Shown here piece after piece: positions 1-8,045 of a stretch of 64,000 nucleotides of DNA (position 1 is the first letter of the stretch; every line of letters begins with the position of its first letter). The translations under genes and the position numbers were made by a program. Source of the stretch: Halomonas rhizosphaerae (GTDB taxonomy: Bacteria; Pseudomonadota; Gammaproteobacteria; Pseudomonadales; Halomonadaceae). The notes under the pieces were generated by a model. It searched no databases and had not been told where the DNA came from. It saw only the letters and a list, made by a program, of their open reading frames with translations. The DNA is taken from positions 30,262 to 94,261 of the forward strand of contig NZ_JASCQP010000016.1 in assembly GCF_030010555.1 (NCBI RefSeq), read 5' to 3'.

Positions 1-928
1 CCGGCCCTTCCCAGCCCAGACGACGGACGATCTCGTCGGCCACCGCCTCGCGCTCCTCGGTCGGCAGCAGGTCGAGCTTGTTGAGCACCAGCCAGCGCGG
101 CAGCTCGGCCAGCGCCGGGGAGAACTCGCCCAGCTCGTGGATGATCGCCTCGGCGGCCTCCACGGGGTCGGACTCGTCGAAGGGCGCCACGTCGACCACA
201 TGGAACAGCAACCGGGTGCGGGTCAGGTGCTTGAGGAAGCGCAGCCCCAGGCCGGCGCCGTCGGAGGCCCCCTCGATCAGGCCGGGCACGTCGGCCATCA
301 CGAAGTGCTCGTGCAGGCCAAGCTTCACCACGCCCAGGTTGGGCACCAGGGTGGTGAAGGGGTAGTTGGCGACCTTGGGCTTGGCCGCGGAGACCGAGCG
401 GATCAGCGTCGACTTGCCAGCATTGGGCAGGCCCAGCAGGCCCACGTCGGCCATCACCTTCATCTCCAGGCGCAGGTTGCGGCGCTCGCCCTCGGTGCCC
501 GGCGTGGTGCGCCGCGGCGCCCGGTTGGTGGAGGACTTGAAGTGGATGTTGCCGAGCCCCCGACGACCGCCCTGGGCGACCAGCACCACCTGGCCGATCT
601 CCGTAACGTCGGCGATCACCTCGAGGGTATCCTCGTCGATCACCGTGGTGCCCACCGGCACCTTGACGTGCAGGTCCTCGCCGGCGCGCCCGCTCATCTG
701 CCGGCCCATGCCGGGCTGGCCGTTCTGCGCCTTGTAGAAGCGCTGGTACTTGAAGTCGATGAGGGTGTTGAGGGCATCGTCCCCGATCAGGTAGACGGTG
801 CCGCCATGGCCCCCATCGCCGCCGTCGGGGCCGCCCTTGGGCACATACTTCTCGCGGCGGAAGCTCAGGCAGCCATTGCCGCCCTTGCCGGCTTCCACGA
901 TGATCGAGGCTTCGTCGACGAACTGCAT
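1..928 (-). CDS. obgE: ObgE/CgtA GTPase, C-terminus cut by the window edge
   Basis: Essential Obg-family GTPase that associates with the 50S subunit and links ribosome assembly to the stringent response. About 309 residues are visible. The glycine-rich Obg fold runs from residue 1 (MQFVDEASI) to about 158. The G domain follows, with Walker A GLPNAGKS at 166-173, DVPG at 213-216 and NKLD at 283-286. The 3' end lies outside the window, so the C-terminal tail is unseen. The start is the only ATG that gives the conserved N-terminus. It follows rpmA, separated by a hairpin terminator, in the usual rplU-rpmA-obgE order. Confidence 0.97.
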   Translation of the reverse strand, partial: MQFVDEASIIVEAGKGGNGCLSFRREKYVPKGGPDGGDGGHGGTVYLIGDDALNTLIDFKYQRFYKAQNGQPGMGRQMSGRAGEDLHVKVPVGTTVIDEDTLEVIADVTEIGQVVLVAQGGRRGLGNIHFKSSTNRAPRRTTPGTEGERRNLRLEMKVMADVGLLGLPNAGKSTLIRSVSAAKPKVANYPFTTLVPNLGVVKLGLHEHFVMADVPGLIEGASDGAGLGLRFLKHLTRTRLLFHVVDVAPFDESDPVEAAEAIIHELGEFSPALAELPRWLVLNKLDLLPTEEREAVADEIVRRLGWEGP

Positions 929-965
929 CTCTTACTCTCCTGACGGCCCATGCCGCCATGATACA

Positions 966-993
966 AGAAGGCCCCGCCTGGGCGGGGCCTTCT
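966..993 (-). terminator. Hairpin terminator between rpmA and obgE
   Basis: A perfect 13-bp inverted repeat (966-978 and 981-993, core GGCCCCGCC/GGCGGGGCC) with a 2-base gap lies just after the rpmA stop. On the minus strand it runs into CTTCTTGTAT, a weak U-rich tail. It probably attenuates rather than fully separates obgE from rplU-rpmA. Confidence 0.75.
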
Positions 994-1013
994 CGCTGCA
1001 AGCGTCAGGGATC

Positions 1014-1271
1014 TCAGGCAGAGACGACACTGACGAACTTGCGGTTCTTCGGACCCTTGGTCTCGAACTTGACCACGCCCTCGTCCAGCGCGAACAGGGT
1101 ATGGTCCTTGCCGATACCGACGCCGGTGCCGGCGTGGAACTTGGTGCCACGCTGGCGGACGATGATGTTGCCCGGGTTGACGACCTGGCCGCCGAACAGC
1201 TTGACGCCGAGGCGTTTGGATTCGCTGTCGCGACCGTTACGGGTGGAACCCGCTGCCTTCTTGTGAGCCAT
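1014..1271 (-). CDS. rpmA: 50S ribosomal protein L27
   Basis: L27, 85 residues, lies near the peptidyl-transferase centre, where its N-terminal tail reaches the tRNA acceptor ends. The sequence begins [16 protein letters not shown], the typical gammaproteobacterial form without the cleavable extension seen in Firmicutes. The family signature around [17 protein letters not shown] is intact. It lies directly downstream of rplU. Confidence 0.98.
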   Translation of the reverse strand: MAHKKAAGSTRNGRDSESKRLGVKLFGGQVVNPGNIIVRQRGTKFHAGTGVGIGKDHTLFALDEGVVKFETKGPKNRKFVSVVSA

Positions 1272-1305
1272 TGCAAATACCTCGCTCGTTCAGGGGAACA
1301 GCCGC

Positions 1306-1617
1306 TTACGCGGAGATCCCGGTGATCTTGACTTCAGTGAACCACTGGCGGTGGCCCTGACGCTTCATGTGGTGCTTGCGACGACGGAACTTGATGATGG
1401 TGACCTTGTCGCCACGACCGTGGGAGACGACCTCGGCCGCCACCTTGGCACCGTCGACCAGCGGGGCGCCAACGGTGACGTCCTCGTCATTGCCCACCAG
1501 CAGGACCTCGTCGAACTCGATGGTGTCGCCGGTCGGCACTTCCAGCTTCTCGAGCTTGAGAGTCTGGCCTTCCTGAACGCGGTACTGCTTGCCACCGCTC
1601 TTGATAACTGCGTACAT
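1306..1617 (-). CDS. rplU: 50S ribosomal protein L21
   Basis: L21, a 23S rRNA-binding protein, 103 residues, the same length as in E. coli. The frame stays open upstream to 1920, but the conserved N-terminus [14 protein letters not shown] and a good Shine-Dalgarno (GGAGAGAAAAGC before ATG) fix the start at 1617. The [14 protein letters not shown] region near the C-terminus is the rRNA-binding family signature. It is first in rplU-rpmA-obgE and divergent from ispB. Confidence 0.98.
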   Translation of the reverse strand: MYAVIKSGGKQYRVQEGQTLKLEKLEVPTGDTIEFDEVLLVGNDEDVTVGAPLVDGAKVAAEVVSHGRGDKVTIIKFRRRKHHMKRQGHRQWFTEVKITGISA

Positions 1618-1722
1618 GCTTTTCTCTCCAGGACTCATCGGGTGTTGGCTCTTCATCGACCTGCTGCGAGTGGCGCCCCTTCCGGCAGCCATCTGACAGG
1701 GAGCGTGATGAGTGGGTCGCGG

Positions 1723-1751
1723 ATTATAACCGCGGGCGAACGACCGCACAA
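1723..1751 (-). promoter_or_regulatory. Probable sigma-70 promoter of rplU-rpmA
   Basis: On the minus strand, TTGTGC (1751-1746) and TATAAT (1728-1723) are 17 bp apart, about 105 bp upstream of the rplU start. The -10 is perfect and is followed by a GC-rich discriminator, as expected for growth-rate-regulated ribosomal promoters. Confidence 0.7.
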
Positions 1752-1909
1752 CCCGTGGAGCGCCCTCCCGGGGGCGTGGCCGGCACCCCGGCCGAGGGCC
1801 CACCAGCACCGGCTTGACGCCCCCATGGGGGCCCCATAGCATGGCCGGCAACCCGATGCCAGAAGGGGCGCCCGTCGCCCCGGCCCCACCTACCCGCGAA
1901 ACCGCCTCC

Positions 1910-2911
1910 ATGCCAGCCAACGCCGCACCGCCCCAGTCACCCGCGCTCGCGTCGCCCCTTCATGCCGCGGTGGCCGATGATTTCCTCGCCGTGAACCGCA
2001 CCATCATGGACCAGCTCGCCTCGCGCATCCCGCTGGTGGAGACCATCGGCCAGTACATCATCGAGAGCGGCGGCAAGCGGCTGCGCCCGCTGCTGGTGCT
2101 GCTGGCGGCGCGCTCACTGGGCTACGCCGGCGACCGGCACATCACCCTGGCCACGCTGGTCGAGTTCATGCACACCTCGACGCTGCTGCATGACGACGTG
2201 GTCGACGAGTCCCACATGCGACGCGGCAAGGCCACGGCCAACGATGCCTGGGGCAACGCTCCCTCGGTCCTGGTGGGCGACTTCCTCTACTCCCGCTCCT
2301 TCCAGATGATGGTGGAGGTGGGCTCCATGCGCATCATGGACGTGCTCTCGCGGGCCACCTGCACCATCGCCGAGGGCGAGGTACAGCAGCTCACCAACGT
2401 GGGCAACCCCGACACCGACGAGGCGGCCTACTTCGAGACCATCCAGGGCAAGACCGCCATGCTCTTCGAGGCGGCCTCCCACAGCGGCGCCATCCTCGCC
2501 GACGCGAGCCCCGACCAGGAGGCGGCCCTACAGCATTACGGCCGCTACCTGGGCCTGGCCTTCCAGCTGATCGACGACCTGCTCGACTACCAGGGCGACG
2601 CCGAGGCGATGGGCAAGAACGTGGGCGACGACCTGGCCGAGGGCAAGCCGACCCTGCCGCTGATCCAGGCCATGGCCGCCGGCTCCCCCGCGCAGCGCAG
2701 CCTGGTGCGCCAGGCCATCCGCCAGGGCGGCCTCGACCACCTGGACGAGGTGCTGGCCATCGTGCGCGACACCGGCGCCCTGGACTACACCCGGACCCGC
2801 GCCGAGGAGATGGCCGACAAGGCCCTGGCACAGCTCGAGGTGCTGCCCGAGAGCCCCTTCCGCGACAGCATGGCCGAGCTCGCCCGACTGGCCGTCGACC
2901 GGCAGAACTGA
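1910..2911 (+). CDS. ispB: Polyprenyl (octaprenyl-type) diphosphate synthase
   Basis: Trans-prenyltransferase that elongates farnesyl diphosphate with isopentenyl diphosphate to make the quinone side chain. With the chosen ATG it has 333 residues (E. coli IspB 323). Both Mg-binding aspartate-rich motifs are present: DDVVD at 95-99 and DDLLD at 222-226, with GGKRLRP at 54-60. The frame extends upstream to 1814; the low-complexity Pro/Ala N-terminus makes the exact start uncertain (also possible at 1841 or 1856). The chain length made in vivo, Q8 or Q9, cannot be read from sequence alone. Confidence 0.95.
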   Translation: MPANAAPPQSPALASPLHAAVADDFLAVNRTIMDQLASRIPLVETIGQYIIESGGKRLRPLLVLLAARSLGYAGDRHITLATLVEFMHTSTLLHDDVVDESHMRRGKATANDAWGNAPSVLVGDFLYSRSFQMMVEVGSMRIMDVLSRATCTIAEGEVQQLTNVGNPDTDEAAYFETIQGKTAMLFEAASHSGAILADASPDQEAALQHYGRYLGLAFQLIDDLLDYQGDAEAMGKNVGDDLAEGKPTLPLIQAMAAGSPAQRSLVRQAIRQGGLDHLDEVLAIVRDTGALDYTRTRAEEMADKALAQLEVLPESPFRDSMAELARLAVDRQN

Positions 2912-2935
2912 GCGGCGCAAAGCCGCTCAAGGGGC

Positions 2936-2963
2936 TTGCATGCCGGCAAGGCTTGCGTATAAT
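2936..2963 (+). promoter_or_regulatory. Sigma-70 promoter of tRNA-Pro
   Basis: TTGCAT (2936-2941) and TATAAT (2958-2963) with a 16-bp spacer sit about 40 bp before the tRNA. The GC-rich discriminator GCGCTCCG just after the -10 is typical of stable-RNA promoters under stringent control. Confidence 0.8.
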
Positions 2964-3003
2964 GCGCTCCGTCGGTCAGCACAGACCCGACGCAAGAAAG
3001 AAT

Positions 3004-3080
3004 CGGAGTATAGCTCAGCTTGGTAGAGCGCTGCCTTCGGGAGGCAGAGGTCGTAGGTTCGAATCCTGCTACTCCGACCA
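3004..3080 (+). tRNA. tRNA-Pro (anticodon CGG)
   Basis: A full cloverleaf of 77 nt: acceptor stem CGGAGTA/TACTCCG, anticodon stem CTGCC/GGCAG with loop TTCGGGA (anticodon CGG, reads CCG), T-loop GGTTCGAATCC, and an encoded 3' CCA. It sits downstream of ispB with its own promoter and terminator. Confidence 0.97.
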
Positions 3081-3093
3081 GAGAACACAGTAA

Positions 3094-3131
3094 AAAACCG
3101 CCACTTACGGATCATTCCGAGTGGCGGTTTT
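3094..3131 (+). terminator. Rho-independent terminator of tRNA-Pro
   Basis: Inverted repeat AAAACCGCCACT (3094-3105) and AGTGGCGGTTTT (3120-3131) with a 14-base loop that can extend further; it ends in a T run. It begins 14 bp after the tRNA CCA. Confidence 0.85.
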
Positions 3132-3181
3132 GCGTTACTGGTCTTCCTGGTAGCGGTTATCGCCGCATGAAGGTACTCCGC

Positions 3182-3481
3182 TCAGCGGCGCAGCTTACGC
3201 ACGTTAGACTGCGTCTTGGTACTGTAGGGCTTCAGCGCCGCCGCCGTGATCCGTACGGGATCGGCACCGCTGGCCGCCGCCACTGCCGCTCGCTCGCTCG
3301 CCGTGGCGAAGATCGTCGCCTTCTCCATCATCATGCCCATGGCATCGGGGCCGGTCATCCCGCCACTGGCCATCATCATCATGCGACGGGCGATCACCTC
3401 ACCGGCAGAAAGCGTCATCCTGTTGTAGGAAGAGGCCACCTTCATCCACTCAAACATCATATTCATCGGGTTATTCGTCAT
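3182..3481 (-). CDS. Small Met-rich protein, possible phasin-like/antifreeze-like family
   Basis: 99 residues starting at ATG 3481 (MTNNPMNMMFEWMKVASS). An in-frame GTG at 3493 overlaps the GGAG ribosome-binding site and is less likely. The protein has a Met-rich amphipathic helix, an alanine-rich middle and a basic C-terminus (LKPYSTKTQSNVRKLRR). That layout recalls short helical proteins labelled phasin or antifreeze-like in proteobacteria, whose function is not established. It lies convergent to the tRNA-Pro terminator. Its ATG overlaps the stop of a possible 17-codon leader ORF (3478-3531). The family link is from memory and weak. Confidence 0.6.
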   Translation of the reverse strand: MTNNPMNMMFEWMKVASSYNRMTLSAGEVIARRMMMMASGGMTGPDAMGMMMEKATIFATASERAAVAAASGADPVRITAAALKPYSTKTQSNVRKLRR

Positions 3482-3531
3482 TTGGTCTGGCACTCCTCGT
3501 CCTTTCGGTCTCCGATCTTGCGCTTTTTCAT
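3478..3531 (-). CDS. Possible 17-residue leader peptide
   Basis: An ATG at 3531 opens a 17-codon ORF, MKKRKIGDRKDEECQTK, with a GGAGAA ribosome-binding site 7 bases upstream. Its TGA (3480-3478) overlaps the ATG of the next gene as ATGA, an arrangement for translational coupling. The peptide is highly charged and matches nothing I recognise. It could be chance; the coupling geometry is the main argument. Confidence 0.35.
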   Translation of the reverse strand: MKKRKIGDRKDEECQTK

Positions 3532-3976
3532 AATATATTTCTCCGGAGAATGACTGGTATCAACGCCTGAACCTCGGCTTGAAGTCAACGAGACGCAGGG
3601 TTGGTTCAAGATACTCTTGCCGGCGATCTTTGTCGGTGCGCTGGCCCACCCTCGTCGCCACGATACTTGCCCTCATGCCATGGCCGCTGGGCTTGTCCGG
3701 CAACGGGAGAGCTTCGGCAGCCAGGCTGAGCGGATTACCGGTCCGCTTGTGTCGCCCGACTTCCTGGGGCGTCATGCCGCATGGCTTGCGGCGAGTCTAC
3801 AGGGTGGGGGTACCCGGGAACGCAAGGACCGTGGCCATGCACCAGCAGAGCCGGGCATGTCCTGACGACCTCATTTGAAGAAGCACCGGGTCCTTATGTC
3901 CAGGTGCGTGCCGTTGCCCCGGCACCGACCGCCTGATGAAGGGGCAAGACCATCGAGCATCCGGCCCCCTGACTCA
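3532..3976. other. Spacer of about 445 bp without a defensible gene
   Basis: Short ORFs overlap on both strands (minus 3560-3775, 71 codons; plus 3579-3878 and 3617-3865), but none has a good ribosome-binding site together with a recognisable domain. The minus frame contains TRRKPCGMTPQEVGRHKR directly after a TAG, which looks like the end of a broken gene. Local composition is less GC-biased than its neighbours. A decayed accessory insertion beside tRNA-Pro is possible, but I see no duplicated tRNA end to prove it. Confidence 0.4.
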
Positions 3977-4429
3977 TCAGGTCACGGTAATGACGGTGCA
4001 ACCGGCGGTATGGCTGACCTTGTGGGAGACGCTGCCGAACACCATGCCACGCACGTCGCTGACGCCGCGGCTGCCCATGACGATGGCATCGACACCGAGT
4101 TCCTCGGCCTCGCCGGTGATCAGCTCCGCCGGGCGCCCCTGGCGCACCACCTCCTTGACCTCGATGCCGGAGAGATCGACGGTGGCGCGCGCCTTGTCGA
4201 TCGCCTTGTGGGCCTCCTCCTTCATCCCCGCCGCCAGCTTCTCGCGCTCCTCCTCGGAGAAGGGTTCCGCCGTGCCACCGGTGAACAGGCCGATGTTGTC
4301 CGGCGGAAACTCGGCCACGGTCATCAGGTGCAGGACGGCGGACGTCCCCTTCGCCAGCTGGGCGGCCACCTGGAGTGCCTTCTCGGCATGGCTGGAACCG
4401 TCGATGGGAACGAGGATTGACTGGTACAT
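3977..4429 (-). CDS. Universal stress protein, UspA family
   Basis: A single Usp domain of 150 residues (MYQSILVPIDGS...). The ATP-binding signature is present as GSRG at 119-122 followed by FGSVS at 131-135. ATP-binding Usp proteins are stress-induced cytoplasmic proteins, and some regulate neighbouring transporters, as TeaD does for the ectoine transporter in Halomonas. Here the neighbour, on the same strand, is a DASS anion transporter, so a similar link is possible but unproven. Confidence 0.92.
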   Translation of the reverse strand: MYQSILVPIDGSSHAEKALQVAAQLAKGTSAVLHLMTVAEFPPDNIGLFTGGTAEPFSEEEREKLAAGMKEEAHKAIDKARATVDLSGIEVKEVVRQGRPAELITGEAEELGVDAIVMGSRGVSDVRGMVFGSVSHKVSHTAGCTVITVT

Positions 4430-4492
4430 GATTTCTGTCCTTTCAGTGACATACCGGGATACCCCGCGGCACCCCTCCTGAATCCTAGCCTA

Positions 4493-4551
4493 GGCGCCTG
4501 TCGGGCTTAACGCTAATCTACTGAGAGAGTCGGTCAAACCCGACAGGCGCC
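4493..4551. repeat. 13-bp perfect inverted repeat with 33-bp loop
   Basis: GGCGCCTGTCGGG (4493-4505) and its complement CCCGACAGGCGCC (4539-4551) flank 33 bp in the spacer between the transporter and the Usp gene. There is no U-run on the minus strand. It may be an mRNA stability hairpin, a weak terminator or a dispersed palindromic element. Confidence 0.6.
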
Positions 4552-4583
4552 AGACGCTGACGGCAATCCGGCAATGTCCTGGA

Positions 4584-6080
4584 TCAAACGCTCCAGCCGA
4601 AACCCAGCACCGGCATGGCCAGGGCAAACACCACCAGGGTGATGACCATGACCGCCGCCAGCCCCACCAGGGCCCCGGCGCGCATCATCTCCGCCACGCT
4701 CAGCCGGCCGCTGCCGAAGACCACGGCATTGGGCGGGGTGGCCACCGGCAGCATGAAGGCACAACTCGCCGCCATGGCCACCGGCACGGAGAGCAGCAGC
4801 GGGCTGGCACCGAGGCTCACGGTCAGCGAAGCCGTCAGCGGCAGGATCGCCGCCGCGGTGGCGGTATTGCTGGTCACGTGACTCATCAGCATCACCACCA
4901 CCACGACCATCGCCACCAGGCCCCAGGTCGGCCAGGCACCGAAGGCCCCCAGCCCCTCGGCCACCGCCGCGGCCAGGCCGCTACCCTCGATCGCCGTGCC
5001 CAGGCTGAGCCCGCCGCCGACCAGCACCAGTACTCCCCAGGGCAGCTGACGGGCGCTGTCCCAGTCCATCAGGAACTGGCGCTGGCGCCAGCGGGCCGGC
5101 ACCACGAACAGCAGCAGGGCCCCGATCACGGCGATGCCGGCATCGCTGAGCGACACCTGCAGCCAGGATTCCAGCAGCGGGCGGGTGACCCAGGCCAGGG
5201 CGACGAGGGCGAAGACCGCCGCCACGCGCTGCTCGGGACGGCTCATGCGGCCCAGGTCCTCGGCCTGCTCGCGAAGGATCTCCGCCACCCCCGGCAACTC
5301 GTCGTGGCTCACCGGGTAGATCCAGCGGGTCAGCAGCCACCAGGCGAGCACCAGCAGCAGCAGGGCGGGGGGCACGGCCACCAGCATCCACTGGGCGAAG
5401 CCGATCTCGATGTCGTAGTTGTCGGCCATGAAGCCGGCCAGCAGCGCATTGGGCGGCGTGCCGATCAGGGTGCCCATGCCACCGATGTTGGCGGCCAGGG
5501 CGATCCCCAGCAGCAACGTCAGGGCCATGTGGTGGCTGGCGCCCTCGCCGCCCTCCCGCTCCAGCATGCTCAGTACCGAGATACCGATGGGCACCATCAG
5601 CGCGGCGGTGGCGGTATTGCTGACCCACATGCTCAGGGCCGCCGTGGCGACCATGAAGCCGCCCACCAGTCGGTCCGGACGCAGTCCGGAGACGCGCAGC
5701 ACCAGCATGGCGATGCGGCGGTGCAGGCTCCAGCGCTGGATCGCCTCGGCCAACAGGAAGCCGCCGAGGAAGAGGAAGATCAGCGGATTGGCATAGGGCG
5801 CCGCCACCTGGTCGATGGGCGCCACCCCCATGAGCGGCAGCACGGCCACCGGCAGCAGGGCGGTGACCGCGATGGGCACCGGCTCCAGCACCCACCAGAT
5901 CGCCATCCAGGCGGTCAGCGCCACCACCTGCCAGGCCGCCGCTGGCATCTGTGCCGGCGCTTCCACCAGCGCCAGCAGCAGGAAGGCCAGCGGCCCCAGC
6001 GCCAGCCCCAGCGGGACCTTGAGGCGCGCCAGGCGTGACGGCGATGCCTCCGGGGCATCCACGGACGTCGAGTCGGACAT
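4584..6080 (-). CDS. DASS/SLC13-family sodium-coupled anion transporter
   Basis: A 498-residue multi-spanning inner-membrane protein with about 11-12 hydrophobic segments. Two SNT signatures (SNTATAALMVP in the N half, SNTATAAAILP in the C half) are the Na+/carboxylate sites of the INDY/SLC13 fold, and GTPPNALLAGF and ATPPNAVVFG follow each. Substrates in this family are C4-dicarboxylates, citrate or sulfate; the sequence does not decide. The start at ATG 6080 has a strong GGGAGGAGCC ribosome-binding site; the frame extends upstream to 6116 without one. It lies between the PLD-like gene and the Usp gene, all minus strand. Confidence 0.93.
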   Translation of the reverse strand: MSDSTSVDAPEASPSRLARLKVPLGLALGPLAFLLLALVEAPAQMPAAAWQVVALTAWMAIWWVLEPVPIAVTALLPVAVLPLMGVAPIDQVAAPYANPLIFLFLGGFLLAEAIQRWSLHRRIAMLVLRVSGLRPDRLVGGFMVATAALSMWVSNTATAALMVPIGISVLSMLEREGGEGASHHMALTLLLGIALAANIGGMGTLIGTPPNALLAGFMADNYDIEIGFAQWMLVAVPPALLLLVLAWWLLTRWIYPVSHDELPGVAEILREQAEDLGRMSRPEQRVAAVFALVALAWVTRPLLESWLQVSLSDAGIAVIGALLLFVVPARWRQRQFLMDWDSARQLPWGVLVLVGGGLSLGTAIEGSGLAAAVAEGLGAFGAWPTWGLVAMVVVVVMLMSHVTSNTATAAAILPLTASLTVSLGASPLLLSVPVAMAASCAFMLPVATPPNAVVFGSGRLSVAEMMRAGALVGLAAVMVITLVVFALAMPVLGFGWSV

Positions 6081-6131
6081 GGCTCCTCCCTGTCGTCGGC
6101 TGTTCCCAGCATACACGGGGGACGGAAGGCG

Positions 6132-7706
6132 TCAGAGCCAGGGCTCCAGCCCCAGCACGCCGCTGAGCCAGGCGATCAGACGCGCCCACGACGAGCCCGG
6201 TTCACGCTCGAGGTGAACCGGCCGGCCATCGATCAGCGTCAGCCAGTGCAGCCGTCCCCGGTCATCGAGCTCGAGGGCATAGCTCTGCTGGGGGCTCGCC
6301 CCCTCGGCCACGAACGCCATGAAGTCGTCGAACAGCGGCCCGCTCTCGGCGAGCACCCCCACCTCGGTGTTCCACCACACCGAACGGGGATCGGCATTGG
6401 CCGAGCCCACGAAGAGCCGATCCCGATCGATGCCCAGCGCCTTGATGTGCAGCACCGAGCCAGAGCTGCCGAGATGCTCGTCGCGCGAGTCGCCGTCACC
6501 CTCCAGGTCGCCGCGCAGCTCGAAGAGCGCCACGCCACTCTCCAGCAGCGCCGCCCGGTAGGGCGCGTAGGCGCCGTGGACGACCGGCATGTCGGAGGCC
6601 TCCAGGGAGTTGGTGACCACCGTCACCTCGACGCCCGCTTCGGCAAGAGCCTGCAGCCGGCGGCTGCCCGCCTCGGTGGGCACGAAATAGGCGGAGACCA
6701 GCAGCAGCCGCGACTCGGGGGCCACCCGCTGCGCCAGCTGGCCGGCCATGGTCTCGGCCAGTGGTGGCCGACCGCGGCGCGCCGGCTTGCCGGGCGGGTC
6801 CCAGAGGGCCTCGGCCCCTCCCCAGTGGAGGGCATCGGCCAGCCGGGTGCGGGAACGGCTCTCGTAGCGCTCGCGCAGGGCCATGAAGTAGGTCGAGTCG
6901 CTGCGCGCCTCGAGCCAGGCGGCCAGCCGGTCGCGCAGCACCCGCCAGGCGCCGGGGTCGGCCTGGCGATAGCGGCCGATGGGCTGGGCCAGGCCATGGT
7001 TCCAGTAGAGGTCGAAGCTGCGCGACAGCGGCTCCATCACCGGGCCCATGACCAGCAGGTCCAGGTCGGCGAAGTTGCGCGGAGAGCCCGCGCTGAAATA
7101 CTCGTCGCCCAGGTTGCGCCCGCCGACGATGCCCAGGGCGTTGTCGGCGAGCCACAGCTTGTTGTGCATGCGCCGGTGCTGGCGGCCGGCCACCGGCAGC
7201 GAGGCCAGTACCCGGCTGGCCAGGTGGCCCCGCCCCAGCGGCACGGCGTTGTAGACCCGCACCTGGATGCGCGGGTGGCTGTCCAGGGCGGCCAGGCGCG
7301 CATCCTGGCCGACGGCCCCGATGTCGTCGAGCAGCAGCCTCACCGTCACGCCGCGCTCGGCGGCCTCCAGCACTCGGTGCAGCAGGGCCCGGGTGGTGAT
7401 GCCATCGCCCATCAGGTAGGTCTGGATGTCCAGGCGCCGCTCGGCCCGGGCGGCGAGCAGCGAGCGCACGGCGAAGGCATCGCGGCCGTCGGCGAGCAGC
7501 GCCAGGCCGTTCAGCCGACCATGGGGCGCGGCCTGGTCGAGGGCCCAGCGGCCCAGGGCGGTGGAGGCGATCGCCTCGGGGGGCAGGGCCGAGGCGTGTT
7601 CCCGGGCGACCGGGGAGGCCGCACAGCCGGCCAGCAGCAGGGTCAGCGCCAGCAGCCCACCCCGCCACAGGCACCCTGCGACCCGGTCAGTCCACATCGC
7701 CATCAT
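6132..7706 (-). CDS. Phospholipase D/cardiolipin synthase-like lipoprotein
   Basis: A 524-residue protein with an N-terminal lipobox (LLLAGC near residues 23-28), so probably membrane-anchored on the periplasmic side. It has two HKD motifs, HNKLWLAD at about residue 180 and HIKALGID at about 420, each followed by a GSAN/GGRN-type element. This two-HKD arrangement is shared by cardiolipin synthases and phosphatidyltransferases such as ClsC/YmdC. Transphosphatidylation making cardiolipin is plausible but not shown. The first ATG overlaps the end of the upstream small membrane protein by 20 bp; an in-frame ATG at 7697 is the alternative. Confidence 0.88.
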   Translation of the reverse strand: MMAMWTDRVAGCLWRGGLLALTLLLAGCAASPVAREHASALPPEAIASTALGRWALDQAAPHGRLNGLALLADGRDAFAVRSLLAARAERRLDIQTYLMGDGITTRALLHRVLEAAERGVTVRLLLDDIGAVGQDARLAALDSHPRIQVRVYNAVPLGRGHLASRVLASLPVAGRQHRRMHNKLWLADNALGIVGGRNLGDEYFSAGSPRNFADLDLLVMGPVMEPLSRSFDLYWNHGLAQPIGRYRQADPGAWRVLRDRLAAWLEARSDSTYFMALRERYESRSRTRLADALHWGGAEALWDPPGKPARRGRPPLAETMAGQLAQRVAPESRLLLVSAYFVPTEAGSRRLQALAEAGVEVTVVTNSLEASDMPVVHGAYAPYRAALLESGVALFELRGDLEGDGDSRDEHLGSSGSVLHIKALGIDRDRLFVGSANADPRSVWWNTEVGVLAESGPLFDDFMAFVAEGASPQQSYALELDDRGRLHWLTLIDGRPVHLEREPGSSWARLIAWLSGVLGLEPWL

Positions 7707-7929
7707 CGTCGGCTAGGCGCCTGGCCATGGCCTTGCGCGCCTTGTTGCGGCGGTAGAGGCGCACCAGGGCGATCCACAGGGCGGCCGTCACCATGGCCGC
7801 CAGGGTCCAGCCCTGCCAGGGGCGCGCGGCATCCCCCATCAGGGTCTCCAGGGTGATGATCAGGATGAAGCCCGTCGCCTGGCTGGCGATCGCCAGGGCG
7901 CGCAGGGTATCGAAGGCCGGTCGTGCCAT
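7687..7929 (-). CDS. Small two-helix membrane protein, unknown function
   Basis: 80 residues with two hydrophobic stretches (about 11-30 and 42-58), then a basic segment YRRNKARKAMARR and an acidic tail ADDDGDVD. No family recognised. It overlaps the start of the PLD-like lipoprotein gene, suggesting translational coupling and perhaps a shared envelope role. Confidence 0.65.
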   Translation of the reverse strand: MARPAFDTLRALAIASQATGFILIITLETLMGDAARPWQGWTLAAMVTAALWIALVRLYRRNKARKAMARRLADDDGDVD

Positions 7930-8045
7930 GAGTGCTCCCGCTGGATGACAGCCCTGCCCGCCGGCAGTAGGCTTGGCGAATCGAACTCGCCCAGTGTAAC
8001 CGCTGCGGCGCCCGCCGCCGACCTCTCGGGAGTCACCGCCACGAC

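Noticed and set aside
3004..3080. Prophage or island attachment site at tRNA-Pro
   Set aside because: No integrase gene and no duplicated tRNA 3' end were seen in the window.
4878..6038. 386-codon His/Gln-rich plus-strand frame opposite the DASS transporter
   Set aside because: Composition is that of the reverse complement of hydrophobic codons; the minus-strand transporter has SNT motifs and a good ribosome-binding site.
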